DNA from: a virus
DNA: 64,000 nt
Reading direction: 5' to 3' (one strand)
Virus record (IMG/VR): IMGVR_UViG_3300017917_003446
Location: 51,473 to 115,472 of that record
Shown here piece by piece: positions 27,235 through 35,528 of this stretch. Position 1 is the first letter of the stretch; each line of letters begins with the position of its first letter. Under the pieces are notes generated by a model. It did no database searches. It had not been told where the DNA came from and saw only the letters and a program-made list of their open reading frames with translations. Made by a program: the position numbers and the translations under genes.

Positions 27235-27744
27235 ATGGCTTTAATCAACCTATCAAGACCATACAAATACACTAGTACAAAAGAATACCATGATGCATTT
27301 CCGTGTGCATATAGACAATGGCGCGCCGATAGTCATTGTAACTTAATACATGGTTATAGTTTTTCAATGAAGTTTTATTTTGGCACAGATCATTTAGATG
27401 TTCGTAATTGGGCGGCAGATTATGGTGGTCTAAAAGAACTAAAGAAAATACTTGAAGATCAGTTCGATCACACTTTGCTAGTAGCACAAGATGATCCAGA
27501 GCTTGAAACTTTTAAATTATTACAAGAAAAGAATCTAGCTAAACTAACTATTCTACCAAGACTAGGTTGTGAAGGTTTGGCAGATATGTTATACAAATAT
27601 GTAAATGGTGTTTATATCCCAGATATGTGGGGTCCTGGTGAAGCAGAAAGACTTTGGTGTTATCGTGTAGAAGTTAGAGAGACGCAAAGTAATATGGCAT
27701 TCAGAGAAGGGCACCGAGAATGGAACGAGGATTTGTTTAGCTAA
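27235..27744 (+). CDS. queD: QueD-type 6-carboxytetrahydropterin synthase with substituted zinc site
   Basis: 169 residues of the phage QueD family. Catalytic residues are seen: Cys35 in SHCNLIHG, Asp-His in QFDHTLL, Glu in CEGLADML and in VEVRET. Two of the three usual zinc His are replaced: FPCAYRQ has Tyr26 where QueD has His, and HGY has Tyr41 for the second His of HGH, leaving His39. Canonical role: dihydroneopterin triphosphate to carboxy-tetrahydropterin, feeding QueE. Ribosome-binding site GAGGCAAGAG. It ends NEDLFS, resembling the tails of DpdA and its GT. Confidence 0.82.
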   Translation: MALINLSRPYKYTSTKEYHDAFPCAYRQWRADSHCNLIHGYSFSMKFYFGTDHLDVRNWAADYGGLKELKKILEDQFDHTLLVAQDDPELETFKLLQEKNLAKLTILPRLGCEGLADMLYKYVNGVYIPDMWGPGEAERLWCYRVEVRETQSNMAFREGHREWNEDLFS

Positions 27745-28787
27745 TGAAAATATGTTTACTAGGCGATACACATTTTGGAGTCAGAAATGACTCCAAAATC
27801 TTTCATAAGTATTTTGAAAAATTCTATAGTAATATCTTTTTTCCTGCCTTAAAAGAACATGGTATAGAAATAATAGTTCAGCTAGGTGATCTATTCGATA
27901 GAAGAAAGTATATTAATTTTTTAACACTATCTGAATCTAAAAGATACTTTTTTAACGAATTACGAAAACGAGAAATAGAATTACATGTTCTTATAGGCAA
28001 TCATGATATATTCTGGAGAGAAAACTTAGGAGTAAATTCTCCTAATCTTTTACTTAATGAATATTCAAATATACTCATCTATGAGGAACCCACAACATTA
28101 AAAATAGGGCAAATGTCTATTGATATTATACCTTGGATATGTAAAGATAATCAAGCTGAGATTTTAAAATTTATAGAAAACACTGAGTCTAATCATTGCT
28201 TGGGACATTTTGAGATATCAGGTTATGAAATGATGAAAGGTGTTGAAAGCCATGAAGGTATAGATAAAAATTTGCTAAAGAAATATAAGCATGTTTATAG
28301 TGGACATTTTCATACTGCATCATCTAAAGGTAATATTACTTATTTAGGTACGCCTTATGAACTTATGTGGTCCGATTGTAATGATCCAAGAGGATTTTAT
28401 ATACTTGATACAGTTACAGAAGAACTAGAATTTATTAAGAATCCATATACTATATTTACCAAGTATTATTACAATGAATACGAACATCAACCATTAGAAG
28501 AGGTTGAAGATAAATTTATCAAAATTATAGTAGTGGATAAGAAAGACTATAACTTGTTTGATAATTTTGTAGAAAATCTTTATAAAAATAATCCATCAGA
28601 AGTTAAAATAATTGAGGACATGTCTGAGTTCGAAAGTTCTGCGGTTGACGATAATATTAATTTAGAAGATACTATGACACTATTGTCGGAGTATGTTGAT
28701 GGTCTTGAAACAGATGCAGACAAATTAAGATTAAAAACTATTCTAAGAGAGCTTTATGTAGAAGCGCATGATTACGAGGAAACATGA
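27744..28787 (+). CDS. gp47: Recombination exonuclease subunit gp47 (Mre11-like)
   Basis: 347 residues. Metallophosphoesterase motifs in order: GDTHFGVR (~7), QLGDLFDRR (~47), IGNHDIFW (~84), GHFEISG and SGHFHT (~188). These coordinate two metal ions. With gp46 it resects DNA ends for recombination-dependent replication and degrades host DNA. The TAATG overlap with queD and ATGA overlap with gp46 show translational coupling. Confidence 0.95.
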   Translation: MKICLLGDTHFGVRNDSKIFHKYFEKFYSNIFFPALKEHGIEIIVQLGDLFDRRKYINFLTLSESKRYFFNELRKREIELHVLIGNHDIFWRENLGVNSPNLLLNEYSNILIYEEPTTLKIGQMSIDIIPWICKDNQAEILKFIENTESNHCLGHFEISGYEMMKGVESHEGIDKNLLKKYKHVYSGHFHTASSKGNITYLGTPYELMWSDCNDPRGFYILDTVTEELEFIKNPYTIFTKYYYNEYEHQPLEEVEDKFIKIIVVDKKDYNLFDNFVENLYKNNPSEVKIIEDMSEFESSAVDDNINLEDTMTLLSEYVDGLETDADKLRLKTILRELYVEAHDYEET

Positions 28788-30496
28788 TAAGATTCACTAG
28801 AATAAGATGGCGTAATTTTTTATCTACGGGCAATCAGTTTACAGAAATACAACTGAATAAAAATCCCACAACACTTATAATAGGCGAGAATGGCGCAGGT
28901 AAAAGTACTATTCTCGATGCTATTTGTTTTGGTCTTTTCGGTAAGGCATTTAGGAACATTAATAAACCACAACTTGTTAATTCTATTAATCAAAAGAATT
29001 GTACTGTAGAAGTAGAATTCATTATAGGTAAAAAAGAATATAGAATAGTTAGGGGTATGAAACCTGGTGTATTTGAAATATATCAAGATGGTACTATTAT
29101 AAGCCAGGAAGCAGCTAATAGAGATTATCAGAAATATCTTGAAGACAAAATACTTAAACTAAACTATAAGTCTTTTACTCAGATTGTTATACTTGGGTCT
29201 GCATCTTTCACACCCTTTATGCAACTATCGTTAGGAAATAGACGAGAGATTATTGAGGATATATTAGATATACAAATATTTACAGTAATGAATTCTATTC
29301 TCAAAAATAGAATGATAGATCTAAAAGAAGAATTGAGAACATTAGACGCTATAATAGAGATAGGAAAACAGAAAGTAAAACTTCAAACTGATTATATCAA
29401 ACAACTTGAGGAAGATCAGAAGAAACGAGAAGCAGATGCACAACTTGCCATTATACAATCACAAGCAAATATTAATAAGCTACAAGAAGAGGCAGAGAAG
29501 TTGGTTAAAGATCTCGAGACTCTCAAAGAATCAACCAGGGATGAGCAGACTGTCTCGCAAAGAAGAACTGAGATGGTTACTTTACTTAAATCACTCACTC
29601 AGCGTATCGACTCTGCCCGGGATCAGATTACCTTCTACGAAGAACATGATAATTGTCCAACATGCGCTCAATCACTTACAGGAGAGCTTAAAGATACAGC
29701 GATTGAGAAACACTCGCATAAAATCGAAGAAATCAACGCAGCACTTGACTCGCTTAATAACAAAATCTCAGAAGTTGAAACAAGAATTGATGAGATATCT
29801 GCTATCAAGAACTCAATTGCCGATATACAAGATTCGATCGTTGACACTAACAGCAAAATCATCAGCGAGCAAACTTTTATCCGCAAGATACAAACAGAAG
29901 CAGAGAGATCGATTGATTCAGAGAACAGTTTGGCTAGTGCTAAATCAACCCTCAAGGACCTTGCCAAAGAGGTTGTATCGTCGGCAGAAAGTAAAAGTAA
30001 GCTTAAAGAGAACTCGTATTATTTTGAAGCCTGTGCCACGCTACTCAAGGATACTGGAATCAAGACTAGAATTATAAAACAGTATCTTCCTGTCATAAAC
30101 AAATTGGTAAATAAATATTTAAACGCCATGGACTTTTTTGTTTCATTTGAGTTGGATGAAGCATTTAATGAAACAATCAAGTCAAGACACAGAGATGACT
30201 TTAGTTATGCTTCATTTAGTGAGGGCGAGAAACAAAGAATTGATCTTGCATTATTATTTACTTGGCGCACTATTGCTAAAATGAAAAATAGTGCTGCAAC
30301 TAATCTACTGTTACTAGATGAAATATTTGATAGTAGCCTTGATGCTATGGGTACAGAGTTTGTTATGACTCTTCTAAACACTATAGGTGATGATATAAAT
30401 GTATTTGTGATTTCTCATAAGGGAGATCAACTTATAGATAAATTTGGTCATCTTATAAAATTTGAGAAACATCAAAACTTTAGTAGGATTGTATAA
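28784..30496 (+). CDS. gp46: Recombination endonuclease subunit gp46 (Rad50-like)
   Basis: 570 residues. ATPase head: Walker A IGENGAGKST (~34), ABC signature FSEGEKQRID (~478), Walker B LLLLDEIFD (~506). Between them is an antiparallel coiled coil with a zinc hook CPTC at ~291. Partner of gp47. The coiled-coil part (about 29500-30060) is clearly richer in GC and in CTC/TCG codons (roughly 41% against 31% on either side by hand count), so that segment may have a different history. Confidence 0.95.
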   Translation: MIRFTRIRWRNFLSTGNQFTEIQLNKNPTTLIIGENGAGKSTILDAICFGLFGKAFRNINKPQLVNSINQKNCTVEVEFIIGKKEYRIVRGMKPGVFEIYQDGTIISQEAANRDYQKYLEDKILKLNYKSFTQIVILGSASFTPFMQLSLGNRREIIEDILDIQIFTVMNSILKNRMIDLKEELRTLDAIIEIGKQKVKLQTDYIKQLEEDQKKREADAQLAIIQSQANINKLQEEAEKLVKDLETLKESTRDEQTVSQRRTEMVTLLKSLTQRIDSARDQITFYEEHDNCPTCAQSLTGELKDTAIEKHSHKIEEINAALDSLNNKISEVETRIDEISAIKNSIADIQDSIVDTNSKIISEQTFIRKIQTEAERSIDSENSLASAKSTLKDLAKEVVSSAESKSKLKENSYYFEACATLLKDTGIKTRIIKQYLPVINKLVNKYLNAMDFFVSFELDEAFNETIKSRHRDDFSYASFSEGEKQRIDLALLFTWRTIAKMKNSAATNLLLLDEIFDSSLDAMGTEFVMTLLNTIGDDINVFVISHKGDQLIDKFGHLIKFEKHQNFSRIV

Positions 30497-31089
30497 TGCT
30501 TATTCGTAAAAGTCAATTACAACTTGTGAAACCCGAAGATCCTATATTACATAAAGTGCCTGCTCCTTATGTGTTTGAGGACTACGAGGATACTACAGAG
30601 TTATTTGCTAATCTAATGTTTGATAGAATGCAAGAACTAAAAGGTATGGGTTTAGCTGCAAATCAAGTGGGTGTAAATACTCAATTTTTTACTATGGGTG
30701 TAGATGTACTTCGTATTGATGTATTCAATCCTAAGATTGTTTCAATGAGCGGAGAAGTAACAACAGAAGAAGGATGCTTAACTTATCCTGGGATTTTTCT
30801 ACAAATTAAAAGACCATTGAATATAGGTGTTGAATTTCAAAATGTCAAAGGTGAACTGGTAAAGATGAATCTTACTGGTCTAACTGCGAGAATATTTCTA
30901 CATGAATATGATCATCTTATGGGCAAAACATTTAAGGAAAAGGTATCTAATCTTAAATGGTCACTTGCTAATAAGAAGCTTAAGAATGTAAGAGATAAAC
31001 TTAAGAAAGAAATAAGACAACGATACATTGTCGACACTTATAAGGAAATGTCAAATGTCGCAAGTAGTGTTACAGGAGTACGAGAATAG
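30496..31089 (+). CDS. def: Peptide deformylase
   Basis: 197 residues with all three motifs: GMGLAANQVG (~50), EGCLTYPG (~91; Cys is a metal ligand) and HEYDHLMG (~135; two His ligands and the catalytic Glu). It removes the formyl group from nascent proteins. Viral versions are usually shorter at the C-terminus; this one has an extra ~45-residue basic helix (KWSLANKKLKNVRDKL). It overlaps the next gene. A phage initiator-like tRNA-Met at 58328 is a natural functional companion. Confidence 0.95.
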   Translation: MLIRKSQLQLVKPEDPILHKVPAPYVFEDYEDTTELFANLMFDRMQELKGMGLAANQVGVNTQFFTMGVDVLRIDVFNPKIVSMSGEVTTEEGCLTYPGIFLQIKRPLNIGVEFQNVKGELVKMNLTGLTARIFLHEYDHLMGKTFKEKVSNLKWSLANKKLKNVRDKLKKEIRQRYIVDTYKEMSNVASSVTGVRE

Positions 31090-31471
31090 TTTTGATTTCG
31101 GATTTACCGCAGTTGATTCAGAAGAATCAATAGTAGAAAAACCTGTAGTAAACACGCAGGAGATAGTACAGCCAGTATCTGACGAAATAGCTGCACTTAA
31201 GACAACCATAGATGCAATTTATGGAAAATTGGACAGTCTTGAGGAAGTCATATTGGCAGGCTCTGGTTCATCGTTTGATATCGATTCTTATAAAGGTCTT
31301 GTTGATAAGGAAGCAACAGCAAAACTCAAAGCAGTAGAGGGTTTAATTATGCCTCTTTTAGTTAATCTTATGAAAAATCCTACGAAAGATTACATCAAGT
31401 GGCCAAATAGAGTACCTGTTATTGAAGCGCAGATAGCCAAAATTTTAGCAATAACACGCCCATCTTCGTAA
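31055..31471 (+). CDS. Conserved T4-like hypothetical protein
   Basis: 138 residues. The ATG chosen has AAGGA eight bases upstream, inside the deformylase gene; an earlier TTG is less likely. The C-terminal part (LIMPLLVNLMKNPTKDYIKWPNR) recalls small proteins common in T4-like phages, with a helical region (EIAALKTTIDAIYGKLDSLEE) that could be a short coiled coil. No catalytic motif. Function unknown. Confidence 0.7.
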   Translation: MSQVVLQEYENSFDFGFTAVDSEESIVEKPVVNTQEIVQPVSDEIAALKTTIDAIYGKLDSLEEVILAGSGSSFDIDSYKGLVDKEATAKLKAVEGLIMPLLVNLMKNPTKDYIKWPNRVPVIEAQIAKILAITRPSS

Positions 31472-31521
31472 GTCGTTGAATTCAAAATACATTTTTTCTG
31501 ACGTATACTTTTAAAAAAGTA

Positions 31522-31550
31522 TTGACACCTGTTACTTTTACATATATAAT
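31522..31550 (+). promoter_or_regulatory. Consensus sigma70 promoter
   Basis: TTGACA, exactly 17 bases, TATAAT: a perfect match to the bacterial consensus, 24 bases upstream of the next ATG in an AT-rich 102-base gap. Likely a strong early promoter read by unmodified host polymerase. Confidence 0.85.
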
Positions 31551-31573
31551 TATGTATATCGTGAGGAGTCCAG

Positions 31574-33715
31574 ATGTCCATCAACAATATTTCCAATCAA
31601 AAGTCTGTGCTGGCAAAGTTGCTAGCACAAGAGAATCTCACTGTAGAACATAAAAAGGTTCCTACAGCATATTTTGATCCCAAGAATAGAATCCTGTGCC
31701 TTCCTATTTGGAAAGATATGTCTGCTGACGTTTATGATTTATTAGTAGGTCATGAAGTCGGTCATGCTTGGGAAACGCCACCAGAAGGTTGGCATAGCGC
31801 TATTGAAGAAAAGGGTAAAGCATTCAAGTCTTTTCTTAATGTAGTAGAAGATGCTCGTATTGAAAAGCTAATAAAGAGCAGATATCCCGGTCTTAAAGCA
31901 CCTATGTATCGGGGCTACAAAGAATTATTTGATCAAGATTTTTTCGGTGTACGAGATCGTGACATTACTAGATTAAATTTAATTGATCGCTTGAATATCC
32001 ATTTTAAGCTTGGTTCTCTTATGAATGTTCCGTTTGAAGAGGAGGAGGAACATTTCGTAACTAGAATGGACAACCTGCGTTCATGGGAAGATGTTTACAC
32101 GTTGGCATGCGAGCTCTTTCAATATGTGAAAGAAAATCCAACTACTAATTTTGATGATCTCGAAGATGGTGAAATGCAGTATTCAGAAGATTGGGATGAT
32201 GATGCAGATTATGATGAATTAGATGAGGATGAAGCAACTAGTATACGTGGTAATAAGGCTTCTAAGGGTGGAGAAGATCCTGAATCATTAACTGACAAAT
32301 CTTTTAGAGAAAAAGAAAAATCATTATTGGCAAGTGATATGCACCCATATGTCTATACTAATCTTAATACTGTGGACATAAAGGATTTCGTTATTCCTCA
32401 CAGTGTTGTCTATACAAGAGTTGATTTTTCTTCGTTTGATAATTATTCAGAGTTTGCTCAAGCTAATTTACACGGCGATCCAAGTGTCCCAGAATTTATT
32501 GCAGAATTAAATGTATTTGATTCAGCAGCACTATTTTATGAGTATAGAACAAGAAATACTAAATTTATTGCTTATCTTGTTAAAGAATTTGAACTTCGCA
32601 GAAATGCTGCACAATATGCAAGAGCAAGTGTAGCTAAAACTGGGGAATTAGATACTGAAAAGGTATGGTCATACAAATTAAAGGATGACCTATTCAAACG
32701 AGTTACTAAGATTCCTTTGGGTAAGAATCACGGTATGATTATGTTCATAGATTGGTCTGGTTCTATGTCAGACAATATTACAAACACTATAGAACAGTTT
32801 TTAGTTCTTGGTGATTTCTGTAGAAAGGTAAATATACCGTTTGAAGTTTATGCATTTTCAGATCAAAGTATGAAGGCCTTTGCAAAATCTGATGAGGACG
32901 TGTACAGAAAAAGATTCTCCAGAAAAAACAAAGATTTATATTTTGAAAATTCTCATTTTAAACTGTTGAATTTGCTTTCATCAACTATGAGTAATTCACA
33001 ATACAGAACTGCTCAAGTTAGATTGTTGCAGTATGCTAAGGCTTCTGATAGAGATAAATTTAATAGTTTTAGTAGATTTAGATACCATGCTATTCCTAAA
33101 ACATTGTCATTAGGTGGCACTCCTTTGAATGAAGCTATTCTTTTAGCAAACTATATCGTCCCTGAGTATAAGCGTGTAAATAAAATTGACGTTATCAATA
33201 CTATCTTTTTGACGGATGGTGAAGGTGTAGAAATAAATCACACATTTGACAATGATAGAATGTCTTCATTAAGATATCAAGCGCAATCTAATCTATATAA
33301 TTTAGTTTTAAAAGACAAATCAACTAATATTTCGGTTACAGCTAAGCCCGGTGAACTTGTTACTTCAGCTCTCTTAAGAATGTTGAAAGCTAGATCTGGT
33401 ACTAATCTTATTGGATATTTTATTACTAATCGTAGTATTAAAAATACTTCTTTGAATCTTGCTACAAATTATGGCAATCCAGTAACACCAGAACAAGTGC
33501 AAGAAGAAATGAAAAAATCCAAATTCTATAGTGTTAAAAATGTGGGGTATGATGAATACTTTGTTGTACAAAGTAAGGATCTTGAAATTCAAGAAGACAA
33601 ACTTGAGGTGGAAGGTAATTTGAAACGCGATTATTTAAAAGCTTTTATGAAGAACCAAAAAGCTAAATTAATTAACCGTGTTCTTTTGAACAAGTTTATT
33701 GAACAAATCGCTTGA
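31574..33715 (+). CDS. Zincin-motif plus VWA-domain protein (CobT-like partner)
   Basis: 713 residues. An HEVGH metalloprotease-type motif lies at residues ~59-63. An acidic linker (EDWDDDADYDELDEDEA-like, ~205-225) resembles the CobT middle. The C-terminal half is a von Willebrand factor A domain with MIDAS residues in FIDWSGSMSD (~392), and a later FLTDGEG Asp. CobT-like VWA proteins work with CobS-like AAA ATPases, and such an ATPase is encoded next. Phage target unknown. Driven by a consensus sigma70 promoter; GTGAGGAG ribosome-binding site. Confidence 0.8.
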   Translation: MSINNISNQKSVLAKLLAQENLTVEHKKVPTAYFDPKNRILCLPIWKDMSADVYDLLVGHEVGHAWETPPEGWHSAIEEKGKAFKSFLNVVEDARIEKLIKSRYPGLKAPMYRGYKELFDQDFFGVRDRDITRLNLIDRLNIHFKLGSLMNVPFEEEEEHFVTRMDNLRSWEDVYTLACELFQYVKENPTTNFDDLEDGEMQYSEDWDDDADYDELDEDEATSIRGNKASKGGEDPESLTDKSFREKEKSLLASDMHPYVYTNLNTVDIKDFVIPHSVVYTRVDFSSFDNYSEFAQANLHGDPSVPEFIAELNVFDSAALFYEYRTRNTKFIAYLVKEFELRRNAAQYARASVAKTGELDTEKVWSYKLKDDLFKRVTKIPLGKNHGMIMFIDWSGSMSDNITNTIEQFLVLGDFCRKVNIPFEVYAFSDQSMKAFAKSDEDVYRKRFSRKNKDLYFENSHFKLLNLLSSTMSNSQYRTAQVRLLQYAKASDRDKFNSFSRFRYHAIPKTLSLGGTPLNEAILLANYIVPEYKRVNKIDVINTIFLTDGEGVEINHTFDNDRMSSLRYQAQSNLYNLVLKDKSTNISVTAKPGELVTSALLRMLKARSGTNLIGYFITNRSIKNTSLNLATNYGNPVTPEQVQEEMKKSKFYSVKNVGYDEYFVVQSKDLEIQEDKLEVEGNLKRDYLKAFMKNQKAKLINRVLLNKFIEQIA

Positions 33716-33740
33716 CACAGTAATCAAATTAATATATACT
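33712..33740 (+). promoter_or_regulatory. Near-consensus sigma70 promoter
   Basis: TTGACA (overlapping the upstream stop codon), 17 bases, TATACT, 29 bases before the next ATG. Same architecture as the promoter at 31522, so the two CobS/CobT-like genes are expressed early but independently. Confidence 0.8.
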
Positions 33741-33768
33741 ATTGATATAATTGAGGAGTGACTTTAAC

Positions 33769-34941
33769 ATGAAACTATCAGATATCCAAAAACGCACTAT
33801 TGTTTCCAGTCTTGCTACTATTTTCGGTAAGCAAGCAACCCGCAAAGACATCATTGATCATTTCAAAAATAAGAATGAATCTGTCCCTAATTGGTTGATC
33901 AACGGTGCTCAATATAGACTTGATCGAGGTCTTATTAATCTAGTTATGCCCTCAGATACCACACCTGTTATCCGGGAAGAATTAAAACAAGAAGAACTTG
34001 TGCCTGCCTTACAAGCACAAGTAGTTCCTATTCGACAAAAGAAAATGATACAGGAAGTAGATAATCTTGTACCTTCAAAAGATGAAACTTATGTTCCGTT
34101 TGGTTTCTTCAGGGATTTAGAATCAATTATTAAATCAAATGCCTTCTATCCGTTATTCATTACTGGTCTAACAGGTAATGGCAAGACAACTATGGTCGAG
34201 CAGGTATGTGCCAAGTTGAAACGTGAGTGTATTCGAGTAAATATTAGTATCGAAACAGATGAGGATGACCTTGTAGGTGGTAATACTCTGGTTGATGGCA
34301 ACGTAGTATTCCGTGAAGGTCCGGTTATTACTGCAATGCGACGTGGTGCGATACTTCTTATAGATGAGATTGACCGTGGTAGTAATAAGCTTATGTGTAT
34401 TCAGGGTATTCTTGAAGGCAAGTCATTCTTTATTAAGAAGACCGGGGAAGTAGTATCACCTAAAGCAGGTTTCAATATTATTGCAACTGCTAATACTAAA
34501 GGTCGTGGTACAGATGACGGCAAGTATATTGCAGCACAGATTTTAGATGAGGCATTTCTTGAGCGTTTTCCTATTACTGTAGAACAAGAATACCCTAATC
34601 CGACTATTGAGCGCAAGATTATTATCAATAACATGGAAGCGATCAATAACGTAGATGAAGAGTTTGCAGACAAGCTTGTATCCTGGGCTGAGATTATTCG
34701 TAAGACTTATATGGAAGGCGCAATAGACGAACTTATTTCTACTCGACGTCTAGTTCATATTGTTAAGGCATTTTCTGTGTTTAAAGATAGACAAAAAGCG
34801 ATTAATCTTTGTATCAATCGTTTTGATGCCGACACAAAGACTGCGTTTATGGATTTATACTCTAAGATGGACAATCCACCTGAGGAGAAAGTCGTCAGTG
34901 GAAACACCCAAGAAAATGTGAATGAAGAAATACCATTCTAA
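33769..34941 (+). CDS. cobS: CobS-like MoxR-type AAA+ ATPase
   Basis: 390 residues. The N-terminal ~75 residues (IVSSLATIFGKQATRKDIIDHF) form a small helical domain. The AAA module has Walker A GLTGNGKTT (~132), Walker B ILLIDEIDRGS (~195), a sensor-1 ATANTKG, and the FLERFPIT arginine-finger region. It resembles the cobS genes long noted in cyanophages and probably remodels the VWA partner encoded just upstream. No other cobalamin gene is here. The ATG follows GAGGAG; an in-frame TTG upstream is rejected. Confidence 0.85.
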   Translation: MKLSDIQKRTIVSSLATIFGKQATRKDIIDHFKNKNESVPNWLINGAQYRLDRGLINLVMPSDTTPVIREELKQEELVPALQAQVVPIRQKKMIQEVDNLVPSKDETYVPFGFFRDLESIIKSNAFYPLFITGLTGNGKTTMVEQVCAKLKRECIRVNISIETDEDDLVGGNTLVDGNVVFREGPVITAMRRGAILLIDEIDRGSNKLMCIQGILEGKSFFIKKTGEVVSPKAGFNIIATANTKGRGTDDGKYIAAQILDEAFLERFPITVEQEYPNPTIERKIIINNMEAINNVDEEFADKLVSWAEIIRKTYMEGAIDELISTRRLVHIVKAFSVFKDRQKAINLCINRFDADTKTAFMDLYSKMDNPPEEKVVSGNTQENVNEEIPF

Positions 34942-34958
34942 ATACTAAATAACTAATG

Positions 34959-34990
34959 CCCCGGTTGGATCCCGGGGTGTCTTACTTTTT
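34959..34990 (+). terminator. Probable intrinsic terminator
   Basis: CCCCGG and CCGGGG form a six-pair GC stem with a 7-base loop, followed by TGTCTTACTTTTT. It ends the cobS transcript. The stem was also readable as an N-terminal extension of the next gene, which is rejected. Confidence 0.65.
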
Positions 34991-35000
34991 GGAGATACTT

Positions 35001-35528
35001 ATGGGAATGCTAAGTTTAGAGCTACTTAGTCAATATGCTGAGGGAGACACATTCATAGAGACAGGTACTTATATGGGTGATACTGTACAATTAGCATTGG
35101 ATTATGGATTTAAAAATATTCACAGTATAGAATTAAATTTAGATTTATATGGAACATGTGCTAAAAGATTTGAGGATAGAAATAATGTAAAAATTTGGCT
35201 AGGCGAATCTCAAGATAAAATAGATGAAATTTTACAAACGCTTGAAGGTCAAGCTACATTTTGGTTAGATGCACATGCAAGTGGACCTTTACCTGGCGGT
35301 AGATTCGGCGGGTCTCCTTTGGTGCAAGAACTTAATAATATAGGTAAGCACCATGTAAAAAATCATGTTATTATCATAGATGATTGTAGGTTATTTGGAA
35401 GTGCAGAGTGGTCTGGTCTTAAGAAAGAACAAGTTACAGATGCTCTGTTAGATATAAATAATAGATATCGAGTTACCTATGTAGATGGTGAAATTCCTGG
35501 AGATATTATGATTGCAAGAGTGATCTAA
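35001..35528 (+). CDS. Rossmann methyltransferase-like protein (paralogue of 45796)
   Basis: 175 residues. GDTFIETGTYMGDT forms the SAM-type glycine loop, HSIELN the acidic ribose site, and TFWLDAHASG the following strand. It aligns by eye with the protein at 45796-46371 almost throughout. The ATG after GGAG is preferred, giving MGMLSLELLSQY, which fits the paralogue start. Probably methylates a sugar or another small acceptor in the glycan block it opens. Confidence 0.7.
   Translation: MGMLSLELLSQYAEGDTFIETGTYMGDTVQLALDYGFKNIHSIELNLDLYGTCAKRFEDRNNVKIWLGESQDKIDEILQTLEGQATFWLDAHASGPLPGGRFGGSPLVQELNNIGKHHVKNHVIIIDDCRLFGSAEWSGLKKEQVTDALLDINNRYRVTYVDGEIPGDIMIARVI

Noticed and set aside
29406-30077. 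Long 223-codon open frame within gp46
   Set aside because: It lies entirely inside the gp46 coding sequence in another frame, is strongly basic with no family pattern, and gp46 motifs run through it.
34956-35000. N-terminal extension (MPRLDPG...) of the methyltransferase-like gene
   Set aside because: It would translate through a terminator-like GC hairpin; the ATG at 35001 has GGAG and matches the paralogue start.
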